Shown here piece by piece: positions 49,884 to 59,442 of a stretch of 64,000 bases of DNA (position 1 is its first letter; each line of letters opens with the position of its first letter). Under the pieces are notes generated by a model, which saw only the letters and a program-made list of their open reading frames with translations, ran no database searches and was not told the origin of the DNA. Source of the stretch: Chersky-840 sp963811775 (GTDB taxonomy: Bacteria > Actinomycetota > Acidimicrobiia > Acidimicrobiales > UBA8190); assembly GCA_963811775.1 (NCBI GenBank), contig CAWESO010000007.1, positions 81,308-145,307 of the forward strand, in the 5' to 3' direction. The position numbers and the translations under genes were made by a program.

Positions 49884-49911
49884 GTACGGTGATTGTACGG
49901 TGATTGTACGG
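49884..49911 (-). promoter_or_regulatory. Probable operator of the toxin-antitoxin operon (three direct repeats)
   Basis: The 11-bp unit GTACGGTGATT occurs at 49884 and 49895, with a third GTACGG at 49906. The repeats begin 18 nt upstream of the antitoxin start. An 11-bp period places the repeats on one face of the helix, as expected for cooperative ribbon-helix-helix binding. Confidence 0.65.
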
Positions 49912-50393
49912 AAGCATATCCCTAAGAGGGAGGAGTCGGAAGCACCGGTGTCGGAGTCGCGGATCGAGGAGGCGTGATTGGCAGCCAGCATTGTCCCTGG
50001 TCAGGGCCGGTCGCGGCGGCGATCCCGGAAGGGCGACGTCCATAGTGCCAAACAACCTGGTGGTTTCCCTTCGATGTCCTTGCGCTGCCTGCCGATCCCG
50101 CTCGCACCCGGGTGGCGATGACGTGCTCGGCATTCGCGAGAGTTGAGTGATTGCGGATGATCTGACCGATCAGAGCCTTCTCAAGGGCCGCACTGCACCC
50201 GGCATATCAAGCAGTTCCGGTCGGTCAATCCTGGGATCCGCCAGATGCTCTACGGCGGTGTCGGGCGGTCACCAGCGGCCGTTCGCCGTGTTCTGACACT
50301 CCGAACGAACAATTTGGGCACGGCTTGGCCTGAATCGATAGGTGATGAGCGAATGGCGTGGTGCCTGGCCAGGCGCTCGCGAGGAGGCTCCTT
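49912..50393. other. Intergenic stretch between the toxin-antitoxin operon and the 50394 gene
   Basis: No gene, repeat or RNA was recognised here. Confidence 0.35.
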
Positions 50394-50783
50394 CTAGCCG
50401 ACGAATGTCTTGAGGTCCTTAACGAGCTTGTCCTCGATCTCGATGTTCCAGGCGCTCTCGGCGACGTCCACGACGAGGAACAGGTCTGAGATCAGCAGCG
50501 TTTCGATCGCTGCCACCCCAAGGTGCTGGAGCCATTTACCGATACCAATGCGGACAGTGAAGTCATCGGCACTCCCCGTTATTGTGATGGTCATCGCGCG
50601 ATCTGCATCGACCACCCCTCGCAGGAAGCCGCCCTTCTTGGCCTGGATCACCACACCCTCGGCGCTCGGCGAGGAGGTCTGAACCGTAAAGCCGTCGGTC
50701 TTTAGGTACCCCTCGATGTGGGACTGCACAGCGCTCGGCTCCGTGCCCTTGCCTTGGAACCGCTCCACCTTCTCACCGATCAT
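50394..50783 (-). CDS. Conserved protein of unknown function
   Basis: This 129-residue soluble protein has IEGYLKTDGFTVQTSSPSAE, VVIQAKKGGFLRGVVDADRA, FTVRIGIGKWLQHLGVAAIE and a C-terminal LFLVVDVAESAWNIEIEDKL. The first two thirds look like a small alpha/beta domain, and the region after IGIGKW is a hydrophobic helix that may contact a membrane. ATG 50783 has a good ribosome site (aagaaggggaaagtc). I have the impression of related proteins in methanogenic archaea, but cannot verify this. The function is unknown. Confidence 0.6.
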   Translation of the reverse strand: MIGEKVERFQGKGTEPSAVQSHIEGYLKTDGFTVQTSSPSAEGVVIQAKKGGFLRGVVDADRAMTITITGSADDFTVRIGIGKWLQHLGVAAIETLLISDLFLVVDVAESAWNIEIEDKLVKDLKTFVG

Positions 50784-50862
50784 GACTTTCCCCTTCTTGT
50801 TCGTGGTCCTGTCGTGTGTCTAGCGCGGTAACGCTGATGAGCGTGACTTCCCAGCGGACCAC
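50784..50862. other. Spacer next to the decayed module
   Basis: This stretch holds the upstream region of the 50394 gene. Nothing further is recognised. Confidence 0.3.
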
Positions 50863-51127
50863 TCATAGCGAGGAAACTGACTCGACCTGATAAATCGCGC
50901 TCATCACTGCGTCAGCAAATCTTGAGGCTTCACGGATGTACTCGCCGTACCCTACGCTGTCGATGACGACCAGATCCCCACCAGACAGACGTGTCCTTCA
51001 CGCTCACACATCGCCTTCCCCCATGGATGCCCAGGTCGTGGCGATTCGACCAGCCAACCGTGAGCCTCCAGGCGAACTCTAGCGCCTCCTCGACCTCCTT
51101 TTTGGGATGACGAGGTCTATCTGTCAT
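50863..51127 (-). pseudogene. Decayed two-gene small module (HicA-like and partner remnants)
   Basis: From ATG 51127 the minus strand reads RPRHPKKEVEEALEFA, then a shift of frame near 51070 gives EAHGWLVESPRPGHPWGKAM and CEREGHVCLVGIWSSS before a stop at 50952. This fits a small family of about 80 residues (HPKKE...GHAWG...IWSTP). In a third frame, ending at 50863, REASRFADAVMSAIYQVESV resembles the C-terminus of the usual partner protein of that family. Both genes appear broken by frameshifts or deletion. The family assignment is from memory of the patterns. Confidence 0.45.
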
Positions 51128-51136
51128 ATTGACAGA
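51120..51136. promoter_or_regulatory. Inverted repeat over the start of the decayed module
   Basis: TCTGTCA-TAT-TGACAGA is a perfect 7-bp inverted repeat with a 3-nt centre. It covers the start codon at 51127 and may be the former operator. Confidence 0.45.
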
Positions 51137-51503
51137 CTTCAACAGAGCGTTGCCATCTGTCAACGCTCCAAATCCATGTTCACCGTCGCGATCGAATACT
51201 CCGGCAGTCCGGGATTCCCCTGGCGCGCCCGGCGCTTCGGCCTTCGGGCGCTTCTCGCCGGACTGAGTGGACTCGTGTCGCGCGCTCGCCGGCCGCACCG
51301 ATCGCTCGATCAGCGAACTCCGCTCTCAACCTCGGCTCTCAACCTCGCCAGCGCTAGCCTCTCATTCTGGTGTAACGGAACTACGAAAATCGGACCGCCT
51401 CGGTGGCCTCATCCACGAATACAAACTCGCTGCGAGAGGCCTCGGATGACATTCTCGGCGCCACAGGTGCCCCAGCATCGTATTCTCGCGGGACGAACTC
51501 CTC
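51137..51503. other. Intergenic stretch before the Pel-like cluster
   Basis: A frame on the plus strand (51107-51589) runs antisense into the 51504 gene and has no domain. No other element was recognised. Confidence 0.35.
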
Positions 51504-52580
51504 TCAAGGAGCGGTCACCTGTAACACGTCTCCACCCGCGTAGTACAGGCTGCGGAAGCGACGTACACCCGATCGACTCACAATGGTGAGTGTGCCAGTG
51601 CCCACCAGCGCTGGGACCGGTACCCGCAATATCGCCTTCCCGGTGGTGTCAGCCGTGGCGCGAACCGGACCTTGGTCGGTGTCGAGCGTGACCTCTGCCC
51701 GCGATGGGGCTCCTCTCACGATCACCGGAGCCACGTCTGCGACCCAGAAGTCCTTGAAGTTCGAGACATAGCTAATGCCGCGGCCCTGCACCTCAAGGTA
51801 CGCCTGAAACGGAGCCGGATCATTGATGTGTAGATTGTGGCTGGAGTACACTTCGCGCTGACCAAACCACACGGTGAGACTGCGGTGTCCGTCGGTACGG
51901 ATGGTGACCTGCTCGGTCGACGGCACGTCGATGCGCAGAGGCTCCTGCCAAAGTCGATCGGTGTCGGCTTTGTCGACAAAGCCGTGAGCCGAGCTCACCT
52001 GCCACGTGCTCTTGCCGCGGGACGAGAGCGCCGACACGACCACGTAGTTGATGGATCCGTTTCGCTGAGTGGAGGCCGACTGCACGGCGAGGACCGCCTC
52101 TCCGACGCCGTCACCGACAGGAACGGAAGGTCGCGACATCACGGCATGCCAGGCCACGTTCGTCCCCGCGGCAGGCAGTGTCACCGCGAACCACCCCGCC
52201 CAGCCCGCGTGCGAACGCACCCCGACGTCGAGCCCTCGGGCAGTGGCCTTCACCCACCCGACACCGGCCGCGGCAGAGCCGTTGAACACGTAATGGTCCA
52301 GGAGCTGACGGTTGGGGATCGCGGTCTCGAACGAATCGGCCATGGCCAGCCCCGAGTGCGCGAGGGTCAGCCCGTCGGGCATGCGGCGGGCCGGAGACGC
52401 GGCGGGCCACACCGTGAGCGCGATCGTGACCAAGACCATGGCGAGAGCACCCGCGGTGACCTCGATCCGCCACAGATTGGCGCGTGCCCGCGCTCCGCGA
52501 CGATGTCGAAGGCGTCGGTCGTGGCCCTGGCCGGTGTGGGGATAGTGCGGTGGTGACATCGGCGAGAGTTGAATTACCAT
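51504..52580 (-). CDS. Membrane-anchored beta-sandwich protein of the Pel-like cluster
   Basis: This 358-residue protein has a basic, Arg/His-rich cytoplasmic N-terminus, one membrane segment near 45-64 (VTAGALAMVLVTIALTVWP), and an extracellular beta-rich region. The latter has DSFETAIPNRQLLDHYVFNG, VTIRTDGHRSLTVWFGQREV and GISYVSNFKDFWVADVAP, a pattern like concanavalin-A-type (LamG-like) domains. A second Ig-like part follows at 285-358. ATG 52580 lies 17 nt after the pelG stop, so it is the last gene of the cluster. A role in binding or processing the exported polysaccharide is inferred. Confidence 0.6.
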   Translation of the reverse strand: MVIQLSPMSPPHYPHTGQGHDRRLRHRRGARARANLWRIEVTAGALAMVLVTIALTVWPAASPARRMPDGLTLAHSGLAMADSFETAIPNRQLLDHYVFNGSAAAGVGWVKATARGLDVGVRSHAGWAGWFAVTLPAAGTNVAWHAVMSRPSVPVGDGVGEAVLAVQSASTQRNGSINYVVVSALSSRGKSTWQVSSAHGFVDKADTDRLWQEPLRIDVPSTEQVTIRTDGHRSLTVWFGQREVYSSHNLHINDPAPFQAYLEVQGRGISYVSNFKDFWVADVAPVIVRGAPSRAEVTLDTDQGPVRATADTTGKAILRVPVPALVGTGTLTIVSRSGVRRFRSLYYAGGDVLQVTAP

Positions 52581-52597
52581 CGTCGATTCCGTGGCGC

Positions 52598-54184
52598 TCA
52601 GAGGATCCGGTAGTAGGTCAGGTCGGCCAGCGCGAACGCCCGGTACGCGATTACGACGGCGACGCACGCATAGACACCGGCCCCGACAACCAACCCGGCA
52701 ACGGCTGACATCGTCGGGCCCGCCCAGAAGGCGCTAACCGACGCTGCGATCAGGGCCAGGAGGCCCGCCCAGGCCGCCGCAAGGGGTCCGATCGGCGCCG
52801 ACAGGGAGAAGAGCAACTGGCTGCAGAAGAGCCCGGCGCCGAGAAGGAGATACCCAATGGTGCACGCCGCGAGCAAGCCCGAGTGTCGAGCAAGGTCCCC
52901 GAGGATGGGAAAGGTCGCGCCGAGGCGAGGGGCACCGGCGATGACCGCAGCGCCGGCAGTCACGGCAAGACCGCCGAGCACGATCATCTGCTCCCGCCAG
53001 TACCGCAGCACTTTCTGGCGGAATTCCGCGGTATCTGCCACTGTGAATTGCGACAACCACGCCGAGAACTGGCGCGTTAGCAGGTGTTCGGTAGCTGCAA
53101 CGGTCTGGGCCACCAACGGCACGAGCACCACGATGGCCACGCCGCTCGTCATGGCGAAGGGCGCGTTGAAATTATAGCGGGCCTCGAACAAGCCGCCGCT
53201 GACGAGCTGAGGCACGACCACAATAGCGAAGAACGCCACACCGTAGAGTCCGTAGGGCGCCACAGCTCGGAGCAAGGCCGATCCCGAAGGCCGCCACAGC
53301 GCTGCCGGTGCCGAGGAGTCGACACGCAGAAGCCACCACACGCTCGCCATCCAGCACACCGCTGCCATCAACGCCACCAGGCGGACCTGCCAGACGATGA
53401 GGACGGTGGGGTCGGTGTAATACCCCGAGTGGCTGACGAACCAGATCAGGACGGCCGCCCCTCCTCCGACGATGATCCCGATGGAAAGGAAGGCGCGTCG
53501 CACGTAGAAGGCCGCCAACCCGAGCTGCAAGGCGGCGATGGCAATAGCGGCGGCGAGCCCCAGTCGAGACGTCGCGGGAGTGCCAGCGCGCAACACGTCG
53601 TTGCGAACCAGGTAGAGCGCCAGACCCACAAGCGCCGTCACGACCAGACCGAGCTCGAGCGCCCATCGGGTGACCCGTACCACCATGCCCTGGTCGCCGA
53701 GGCCGATGTAAAATGACGCCCTTCGCCCGAAGGCCTGTATGAAGGGCCCGGTGACGAGAAGCGCGACGGCAGTGGCCAACGTCACTGCGTCGGCGATCGA
53801 GGGAATGGCAATAGTGGACGACCAGAACGAGACGCCCGCGATCAGCAGCGTCGCCAGACTCACCAACCAAGGCGAGGAATAGGCGAGCCCCCGTGCAAGG
53901 TCAACGGGTCCGGGTGGTCGGGACCGGACGGCGACCGGTGCCAGTGGCCGGCGAGACGTCGTGCATGAGTAAAGGGGGATGAGGGCGAAGACGCGCTCAG
54001 CCAAGGTATTGAGCCCGTCGGATCCAAGGGCGCGTGCCCGTCGGTTGGTGTAGCCACAGGTTTCGAGCACGACGGCCACTTCCACCGCGTTCAGCGGTGC
54101 CGGGCAGCGACCTATGACCGTTCGGGCAGCGATGTGAAGCCCGAGCTCACCGGTTTCGGTGTTGTGGAACGTAGTCGTGGTCAT
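52598..54184 (-). CDS. PelG-like polysaccharide export membrane protein
   Basis: This 528-residue protein has about twelve membrane helices after a 90-residue cytoplasmic N-terminus. It resembles PelG, the MATE/flippase-like transporter of Pel exopolysaccharide, in helix layout, in the TGPFIQAFGRR block after helix 2, and in its pairing with PelF. Its start overlaps the pelF stop (ATGA at 54181-54184). The first 80 residues (VVLETCGYTNRRARALGSDG) are not part of the usual PelG. A generic oligosaccharide flippase is the alternative. Confidence 0.65.
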   Translation of the reverse strand: MTTTTFHNTETGELGLHIAARTVIGRCPAPLNAVEVAVVLETCGYTNRRARALGSDGLNTLAERVFALIPLYSCTTSRRPLAPVAVRSRPPGPVDLARGLAYSSPWLVSLATLLIAGVSFWSSTIAIPSIADAVTLATAVALLVTGPFIQAFGRRASFYIGLGDQGMVVRVTRWALELGLVVTALVGLALYLVRNDVLRAGTPATSRLGLAAAIAIAALQLGLAAFYVRRAFLSIGIIVGGGAAVLIWFVSHSGYYTDPTVLIVWQVRLVALMAAVCWMASVWWLLRVDSSAPAALWRPSGSALLRAVAPYGLYGVAFFAIVVVPQLVSGGLFEARYNFNAPFAMTSGVAIVVLVPLVAQTVAATEHLLTRQFSAWLSQFTVADTAEFRQKVLRYWREQMIVLGGLAVTAGAAVIAGAPRLGATFPILGDLARHSGLLAACTIGYLLLGAGLFCSQLLFSLSAPIGPLAAAWAGLLALIAASVSAFWAGPTMSAVAGLVVGAGVYACVAVVIAYRAFALADLTYYRIL

Positions 54185-55719
54185 GAGACCGCATGTGCCA
54201 GGGCCCGGTCCGAGCCCGACGAAGCAACTAGCACCGATTCTGACGCAGTCGTACCAGACCGCGGCTCACCCGAGTTCACCTGCTCACAGAGCCCGTTGTA
54301 GACATCGTCGTAGGCGTCGAACATCCGCTGGGCGGTGAACAAATTGAGCGCACGCTTGCGCAGCCAGTCACCCAGATGGCGACGTTCGAGCGATGACGCT
54401 CCGAGAACAGCGATCAATGCTTCGGCCATGGCAGCGGGATCGCCGGGTTCGACCACCATGGTCGTCCCCCTGCACTGCGTCGGACCGAGGGCCTCGGCGA
54501 CACCCCCGACGGCCGTGGCCACGATGGGTCGGGCGGCGAACATCGCCTCGACGACCGTAAACGGAAAGGCTTCGGAGATTGACGAAAGGCCGATCACGTG
54601 TGAGCTTCCGTAAGCAGCCGCGATGTCGTTTGTAGTGCCCTCAAAGGTTACGGCGTCGGTCAGGCCGAGCTCGTTAATCGCGATCTGACACTGCTCTAGG
54701 TAGGTGGGAGTGGTCGCCGGTCCCCACAGGCGAAGCCGGGCATCGCGGATAACCTGTCGCACGCGGGCGAACGCCCGGATCAGAGTCAAGACGTCCTTCA
54801 ACGGGTCGATGCGACCCACGAAGCCGACCGTGGGTGGCCCATCGGGCTCCGGCCATACGTCGATTCGCGCCGGGTCGACACCATTGTGGATCACTTGGAT
54901 TCGCGCCGGGTCGACGCCAAGGGCCTGCTCCCAATCGGCGTTGTAGCCGCAGACGGGCGTGAGCACGTCGGCCTCCCGGTAGGCAAGTTCGACAACAGCC
55001 CGGTAGAAGTTGGCAAACAGCACTTTGGTCCCGAAAGGCTCGGCGGACATTGCCATTAAGCGCTCGCGCAGGTAGATGCCGTGTTCGGTGAGCACTAGGG
55101 GCGTCCCGTAGCGGTATTTGGCGACGATGGCCGGCAGCGCGCACAATGCCGCCGCCGAGCTGTGAGCGATGTCGCAGACGGGGGTGGGTGCGGTAAGAGG
55201 AAGAAGATAACGGTAGAGGGTACGGGCGAAATCCAACGCCGGAGCAAGCCCGGTGCGTGCATGAATGGGGTTTGCCTGGAGTCGATCGAGCAACAGCGCC
55301 CAGGCTGCGGCGTCACCGAGGGCGCGCCTCAGGTCGTAGTTCTCCGCAAAGTGGGCGACGGCGGACAGACTGTCACCGAGTGCCTGGGGATCGGCTTCGG
55401 GCGCGGCCAGGCAGTCGACGAGGTGCTCCCAAGACGGCAGGAACCGATCCCGGACGATGGGGGACGACGTCCTCCGTGCTCGGCGCCAGCCTTGACGCCG
55501 AGGCAAGTATTCCTCGGCCAACTCCAACCCCCACAGCGGAATGGGCTGCAGTGTGACGTTCGCCGGGGGTCGATACTGGATGCGGTGATGAGGGTTGTCG
55601 ACCAGTGCCCCGACCTCGAAGTCGTATTGCGGCAGCCCGTGCACGAGCATGTCGACCCAGGTGGAGACGCCTCCGAGCACGAACGGGTATGTCCCTTCGG
55701 TGGAGAGATAGATCTTCAC
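54181..55719 (-). CDS. pelF: PelF-like GT4 glycosyltransferase
   Basis: This 512-residue enzyme has the PelF signature EGTYPFVLGGVSTWVDMLVH at the N-terminus. The GT-B fold continues with VLTEHGIYLRERLMAM, VIHNGVDPARIDVWPEPDGP, VGFVGRIDPLKDVLTLIRAF and the nucleotide-sugar region SISEAFPFTVVEAMFAARPI. Pel-family PelF uses UDP-sugars to build a cationic exopolysaccharide in the cytoplasm before export through PelG. GTG 55719 overlaps the previous stop as GTGA (55716-55719), which decides the start. Confidence 0.85.
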   Translation of the reverse strand: MKIYLSTEGTYPFVLGGVSTWVDMLVHGLPQYDFEVGALVDNPHHRIQYRPPANVTLQPIPLWGLELAEEYLPRRQGWRRARRTSSPIVRDRFLPSWEHLVDCLAAPEADPQALGDSLSAVAHFAENYDLRRALGDAAAWALLLDRLQANPIHARTGLAPALDFARTLYRYLLPLTAPTPVCDIAHSSAAALCALPAIVAKYRYGTPLVLTEHGIYLRERLMAMSAEPFGTKVLFANFYRAVVELAYREADVLTPVCGYNADWEQALGVDPARIQVIHNGVDPARIDVWPEPDGPPTVGFVGRIDPLKDVLTLIRAFARVRQVIRDARLRLWGPATTPTYLEQCQIAINELGLTDAVTFEGTTNDIAAAYGSSHVIGLSSISEAFPFTVVEAMFAARPIVATAVGGVAEALGPTQCRGTTMVVEPGDPAAMAEALIAVLGASSLERRHLGDWLRKRALNLFTAQRMFDAYDDVYNGLCEQVNSGEPRSGTTASESVLVASSGSDRALAHAVS

Positions 55720-56489
55720 GCCGACTCCGTGTAACCGAGGGTCTCGCCGATGGCGATGGCCTTCGACAAGCACGTGTGGGCGAGAGGGAGGTTGCCCGCC
55801 TCGAGGAAGCACCGGGCGCTCTCGCGATAGGCCATAAACACTCCTTGCGGGAGGGTTTCGGGCTTCTCCGCGATCTCCATGTACGCCTTACCCGCCAGTC
55901 GCTGCAAGCGATTGGCGTGATCGCCGCGCCCTGCTGCATGTGCGGCCGCCGCCGCAGCTCGGTACGCAACGGCCGCTCTCTGTGGAGCGCCCGCCGCAGC
56001 TGCCTCGGTTGCCTCGGCCTCGAAGGCGGCCAACGCTTGGGAGTGATCGGCGTCGCGCGAGGCGACGAGCCCCCGTACCCACCCATCAGCTCCGGCAGCA
56101 TCACCGGATATCGACCGGGAACCCGTTGCGTTTGTGGATAGCTCCTCGTCCACGGAGAACTGGGCCTCGTTCACGTTGGTGCCGTAGCGCAGGTGCCACC
56201 GATCACAATGTGCCTGGATTGAAGCCGCGGCCGGTGCGCCCATCTCGCTGAACAGTTCTCGCAACAGGGTGTGACTGGCGGCAAGGGAGCCCAGGAATGT
56301 TGGTGCCAGATCCGAGGCGTAGCCATCGGGGCTTACGCGGCCGTCATGGAAATAGGTCGACCCGATCGCCAGGACGACCCTCTCGGCATCGCTGGGGCCA
56401 CCCTCGACCGGCCCGACCTTTTGGATCCTGGCGGGCTTGCGCTGCTTCTTTGGGGTCGGCTCCTGGTCTGGGGCGGTGATGATGGTCAC
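55716..56489 (-). CDS. Helical-repeat (TPR-like) protein of the Pel-like cluster
   Basis: This 257-residue protein starts with a Lys-rich tail (PTPKKQRKPARIQKVG) and has a C-terminal part with TPR-like helix pairs: HSQALAAFEAEATEAAAAG, RAAVAYRAAAAAAHAAGRGD and MAYRESARCFLEAGNLPLAH. It has no membrane segment. It is the first gene of the cluster, starts with GTG, and overlaps pelF. In Gram-negative Pel systems PelE carries TPR repeats that help assemble the synthase; this protein may play that part without the membrane helices. That is inference from position. Confidence 0.6.
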   Translation of the reverse strand: MTIITAPDQEPTPKKQRKPARIQKVGPVEGGPSDAERVVLAIGSTYFHDGRVSPDGYASDLAPTFLGSLAASHTLLRELFSEMGAPAAASIQAHCDRWHLRYGTNVNEAQFSVDEELSTNATGSRSISGDAAGADGWVRGLVASRDADHSQALAAFEAEATEAAAAGAPQRAAVAYRAAAAAAHAAGRGDHANRLQRLAGKAYMEIAEKPETLPQGVFMAYRESARCFLEAGNLPLAHTCLSKAIAIGETLGYTESA

Positions 56490-56796
56490 GTGCCCTAATC
56501 GGCTTGGACGCCCAGGTCCTTAACAAAGGGCGGCCTGGATCCTGGGATGGCCTCGGTGAATGACAGAGCCATCGCTCAAGCCCAGGTCGATCGACGCCGA
56601 AAGACAGCCAGTGGTGCTGAGAGACGCGCCCGGTTGAGCGTCGAAATTGCCAACCAACGTCGAGGAGCGGAGGACGTGTTGTCGTGGCAGCGCCACTGGT
56701 GAGAGGCGAGTCGGTGGTGACGCGTGACGTCGAGCGCCGCGCCCGGACGCAGCTCTCGCCCGGACCGACGCACGCTCGGAAACTCGGTCGACCGTG
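56490..56796. other. Divergent intergenic region between the Pel-like cluster and the GGDEF-EAL gene
   Basis: This 307-nt region must hold both promoters. No riboswitch, recurring DosR-like box or hairpin was recognised. Confidence 0.35.
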
Positions 56797-59442
56797 ATGG
56801 ACGCCGGTCTGGTCGGTAGCATCGGGGCGCAAGTCTTCAGCCCGGCGCTCGACGCCGTCGTCGCGGCGGTAATCGTCGCCGTTGCCGTGGTGTACGGCCT
56901 GTGGTCGAGCCACAGTCTCAACCGGGGACCGCGCCGCTCAGCGTGGCTGTACCTCGGGTCCGGGCTCATGTGTCTGATCGCGGGGGACCTCGTTTATGCC
57001 CTGCACGGGGGCGGGCCGCCGACGCAGTACGGCCTTCCCATGATCATGAGCACGGCAGGCGGTCTTCTCGCCGTCGTCGGGCTCGTGCGTCTGATCCATC
57101 AACGGCTTCCCGAACGGTCGTCCGACTCCATGGCCGAGGCATTGCTCTCGACCTTGGGACTCGGGTTCGTCATCCTGGCGCTCGTGGTCATCCCCTCTCA
57201 GGGGTGGCACCCGGGGCGCCAGGTCCCTGCGATCCTGGCGCCGTTGCTGGACCTCGTCCTTCTTTGGCTCGTCTCCAGCCTGGTCTCGCTTACCGAGCGC
57301 CATCCAGTGAGCTACCGCTTTCTCATCGGGGGGTTCTTCTGTCTCCTCGTCGCCAACGCCAGTTACGCCGCGCAGGCGCTCTCCGGCGGGGCGCCGTCAT
57401 CGAGGCTCGTGGGGGCCGTAGCCCTCCTCGGGGCGTGCCTGTGGGGAGCGGCGTTCGTGCACCGATCCCAGAGGGCTGCGTTCGATCCGGTGCCGTTGCG
57501 CTCGGTACGTCCCCAAGGGTTGCGGGTGGCGGTGCTCGTGGCCGTGGGGCTGGTGGTGCCCGCCGTGCTCAGTGCCCAGTCCATCTTGGGCATCTCCGAG
57601 CACGAAACGGCACTGGTCATCGGCTCGACCCTGCTGCCGTCACTGTTGGTTCTCTACCTCCTGCACCAGGTCTTCACCCACGCGGCCGCCGAATACCGGG
57701 CCCAGCACGATTCGCTGACCGGCGTGTGCAACCGCCTGCTCTTCGAGGATCGACTGCAGCACGCCCTGGTGCAGGCCAACAAGTCCAACAGTGCGGTCTC
57801 GGTCATGTTCTTGGACCTCGATCGGTTCAAGGACATCAATGACAGTCTGGGCCACGCCGTGGGCAACGAGCTTCTCAAAGCCGTCGTCAAGCGGCTCCAG
57901 GGCTGTCTTCGGGAGCACGACACCCTGGCACGGTTCGGCGGGGACGAGTTCACCTTCCTCATCCCCGACAGCGGGAGGAAGGACGGACAGGTCGTCGACT
58001 TCGCGCAGCGGCTCCTCGACCGGTTCGAAGATCCCTTCAGCGTCGGCGGGCGACGGCTGACGGTCAAGGCCAGCATCGGCGTGGCAGTGTCCCCGTGGGA
58101 CGGCGTAGACGCCGACACCGTCCTCAAGCACGCCGACACCGCCATGTACCAAGCCAAGGCCGCGGGGCGCAACACCTATCAGGTCTTCGATTCGGGGATG
58201 AGCGCCCGGGCTCGATTGCGCTACGCGCTTGAGGACAGCCTCCGGGCCGCGGTCGAGTGTGGTCGGCTCGCCGTGCACTACCAGCCCAAGTTGTCCATGG
58301 CCAGCGGCGACATCGTCGGAGTCGAGGCGTTGGCCCGCTGGCGCCACCCCAGCCTGGGCTTCATCCCCCCGTGGGCGTTCATCCCGCTCGCCGAGGAGAC
58401 GAGTCTCGTCGCCACCCTGGGCGAATGGGTGTTGGACGTCGCCTGCCGCCAGGCCCAAGGTTGGCAGGAGCAGGGCCTGCCGGCGATACCCGTGGCAGTG
58501 AACCTGTCCCCGCGTCAGTTCGCCCATCAGCCCGTGGTGGAGATGGTCACCCGGGTGTTGAAGAGGACCAGGTTGGATCCCTCGTTGCTGGAACTGGAAG
58601 TGACCGAGAGCGTGCTCATGGAGCGCGTGGACGAGGTGGTCGCCAGCCTGAACGAGCTGCGGGCACTCGGTGTGCGCTGCTCGATCGACGACTTCGGGAC
58701 GGGATACAGCGCGCTGACCTATCTGGCCGAGATGCCGATCGACGCCATCAAGATCGATCGATCCTTCATTCAGCGGATCGACGGCGAGGCCAGCGGCAAC
58801 TCGATCGTGGGTGCGGTCATCGCCCTGGCCCACAGCCTCGACCTGGTGGTCGTGGCCGAGGGGGTCGAGACCGACGACCAGCTCCAGTTCCTCGACGCCC
58901 ATGGCTGTGACCAGGTGCAGGGTTTCCGGTTCAGCCCCCCGCTCCCGGCGGAGGAGATCGTCGAGCTCATGCGCAATCCCGCCACGGTGTTCACCGAATG
59001 GAGACGCGAGGTCATCGCCGTTCCGCTCCCCATCTCGGGTATCTCCCCCGCTCGCCTCGAAGCGCTGCTGGAGACGATCATGTTGGACCGCCAGTGGCCG
59101 TCGGAGCTCGACAGCGAAGCGATCGAGGCGGTTCTGACCGCGCTGCATGCTGACGGGCTGACCAAGATCAAGACCCCACGGTCGGGCCGCTCCCGGTCGG
59201 CCAAGGTGGCCGTCAGTACGCTGGCGAGCTTGGCGTCGGTCTCGGGCGGGATGGCCGCCGCCGCGCTGGCCGGGCCCGCCCAGAGCTGCGGGGCCAGGCT
59301 TCTCGACGAGGGATCCGCCGTGGCCTTGTCGGCGACCTCGCCCGGTCCGGTGGACGCCGAGTCGGGTGCCGGCGGCTCGCGCCCCGATCTCGACGGTCCG
59401 ATCCCCGAGCAGATTCCCGAGGCCCAGACGGGCTCCACCTAG
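56797..59442 (+). CDS. Membrane GGDEF-EAL protein (c-di-GMP cyclase/phosphodiesterase)
   Basis: This 881-residue protein has nine predicted membrane helices (about 17-290, MASE-like), a GGDEF domain (about 305-465) and an EAL domain (about 480-725). The cyclase side has FLDLDRFKDIND with both Asp, GGDEF at 381 and an RxxD inhibitory site (REHD) five residues before it. The phosphodiesterase side has EAL at about 510, IDDFGTGYSAL and IKIDRSFI, so both look active. The C-terminal 155 residues are an unrecognised tail. ATG 56797 or GTG 56794 may be used. It diverges from the Pel-like cluster, whose products are commonly c-di-GMP controlled. Confidence 0.9.
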   Translation: MDAGLVGSIGAQVFSPALDAVVAAVIVAVAVVYGLWSSHSLNRGPRRSAWLYLGSGLMCLIAGDLVYALHGGGPPTQYGLPMIMSTAGGLLAVVGLVRLIHQRLPERSSDSMAEALLSTLGLGFVILALVVIPSQGWHPGRQVPAILAPLLDLVLLWLVSSLVSLTERHPVSYRFLIGGFFCLLVANASYAAQALSGGAPSSRLVGAVALLGACLWGAAFVHRSQRAAFDPVPLRSVRPQGLRVAVLVAVGLVVPAVLSAQSILGISEHETALVIGSTLLPSLLVLYLLHQVFTHAAAEYRAQHDSLTGVCNRLLFEDRLQHALVQANKSNSAVSVMFLDLDRFKDINDSLGHAVGNELLKAVVKRLQGCLREHDTLARFGGDEFTFLIPDSGRKDGQVVDFAQRLLDRFEDPFSVGGRRLTVKASIGVAVSPWDGVDADTVLKHADTAMYQAKAAGRNTYQVFDSGMSARARLRYALEDSLRAAVECGRLAVHYQPKLSMASGDIVGVEALARWRHPSLGFIPPWAFIPLAEETSLVATLGEWVLDVACRQAQGWQEQGLPAIPVAVNLSPRQFAHQPVVEMVTRVLKRTRLDPSLLELEVTESVLMERVDEVVASLNELRALGVRCSIDDFGTGYSALTYLAEMPIDAIKIDRSFIQRIDGEASGNSIVGAVIALAHSLDLVVVAEGVETDDQLQFLDAHGCDQVQGFRFSPPLPAEEIVELMRNPATVFTEWRREVIAVPLPISGISPARLEALLETIMLDRQWPSELDSEAIEAVLTALHADGLTKIKTPRSGRSRSAKVAVSTLASLASVSGGMAAAALAGPAQSCGARLLDEGSAVALSATSPGPVDAESGAGGSRPDLDGPIPEQIPEAQTGST

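Noticed and set aside
51107..51589. 160-codon plus-strand frame
   Set aside because: It is antisense to the decayed module and the 51504 gene, with no domain or ribosome site.
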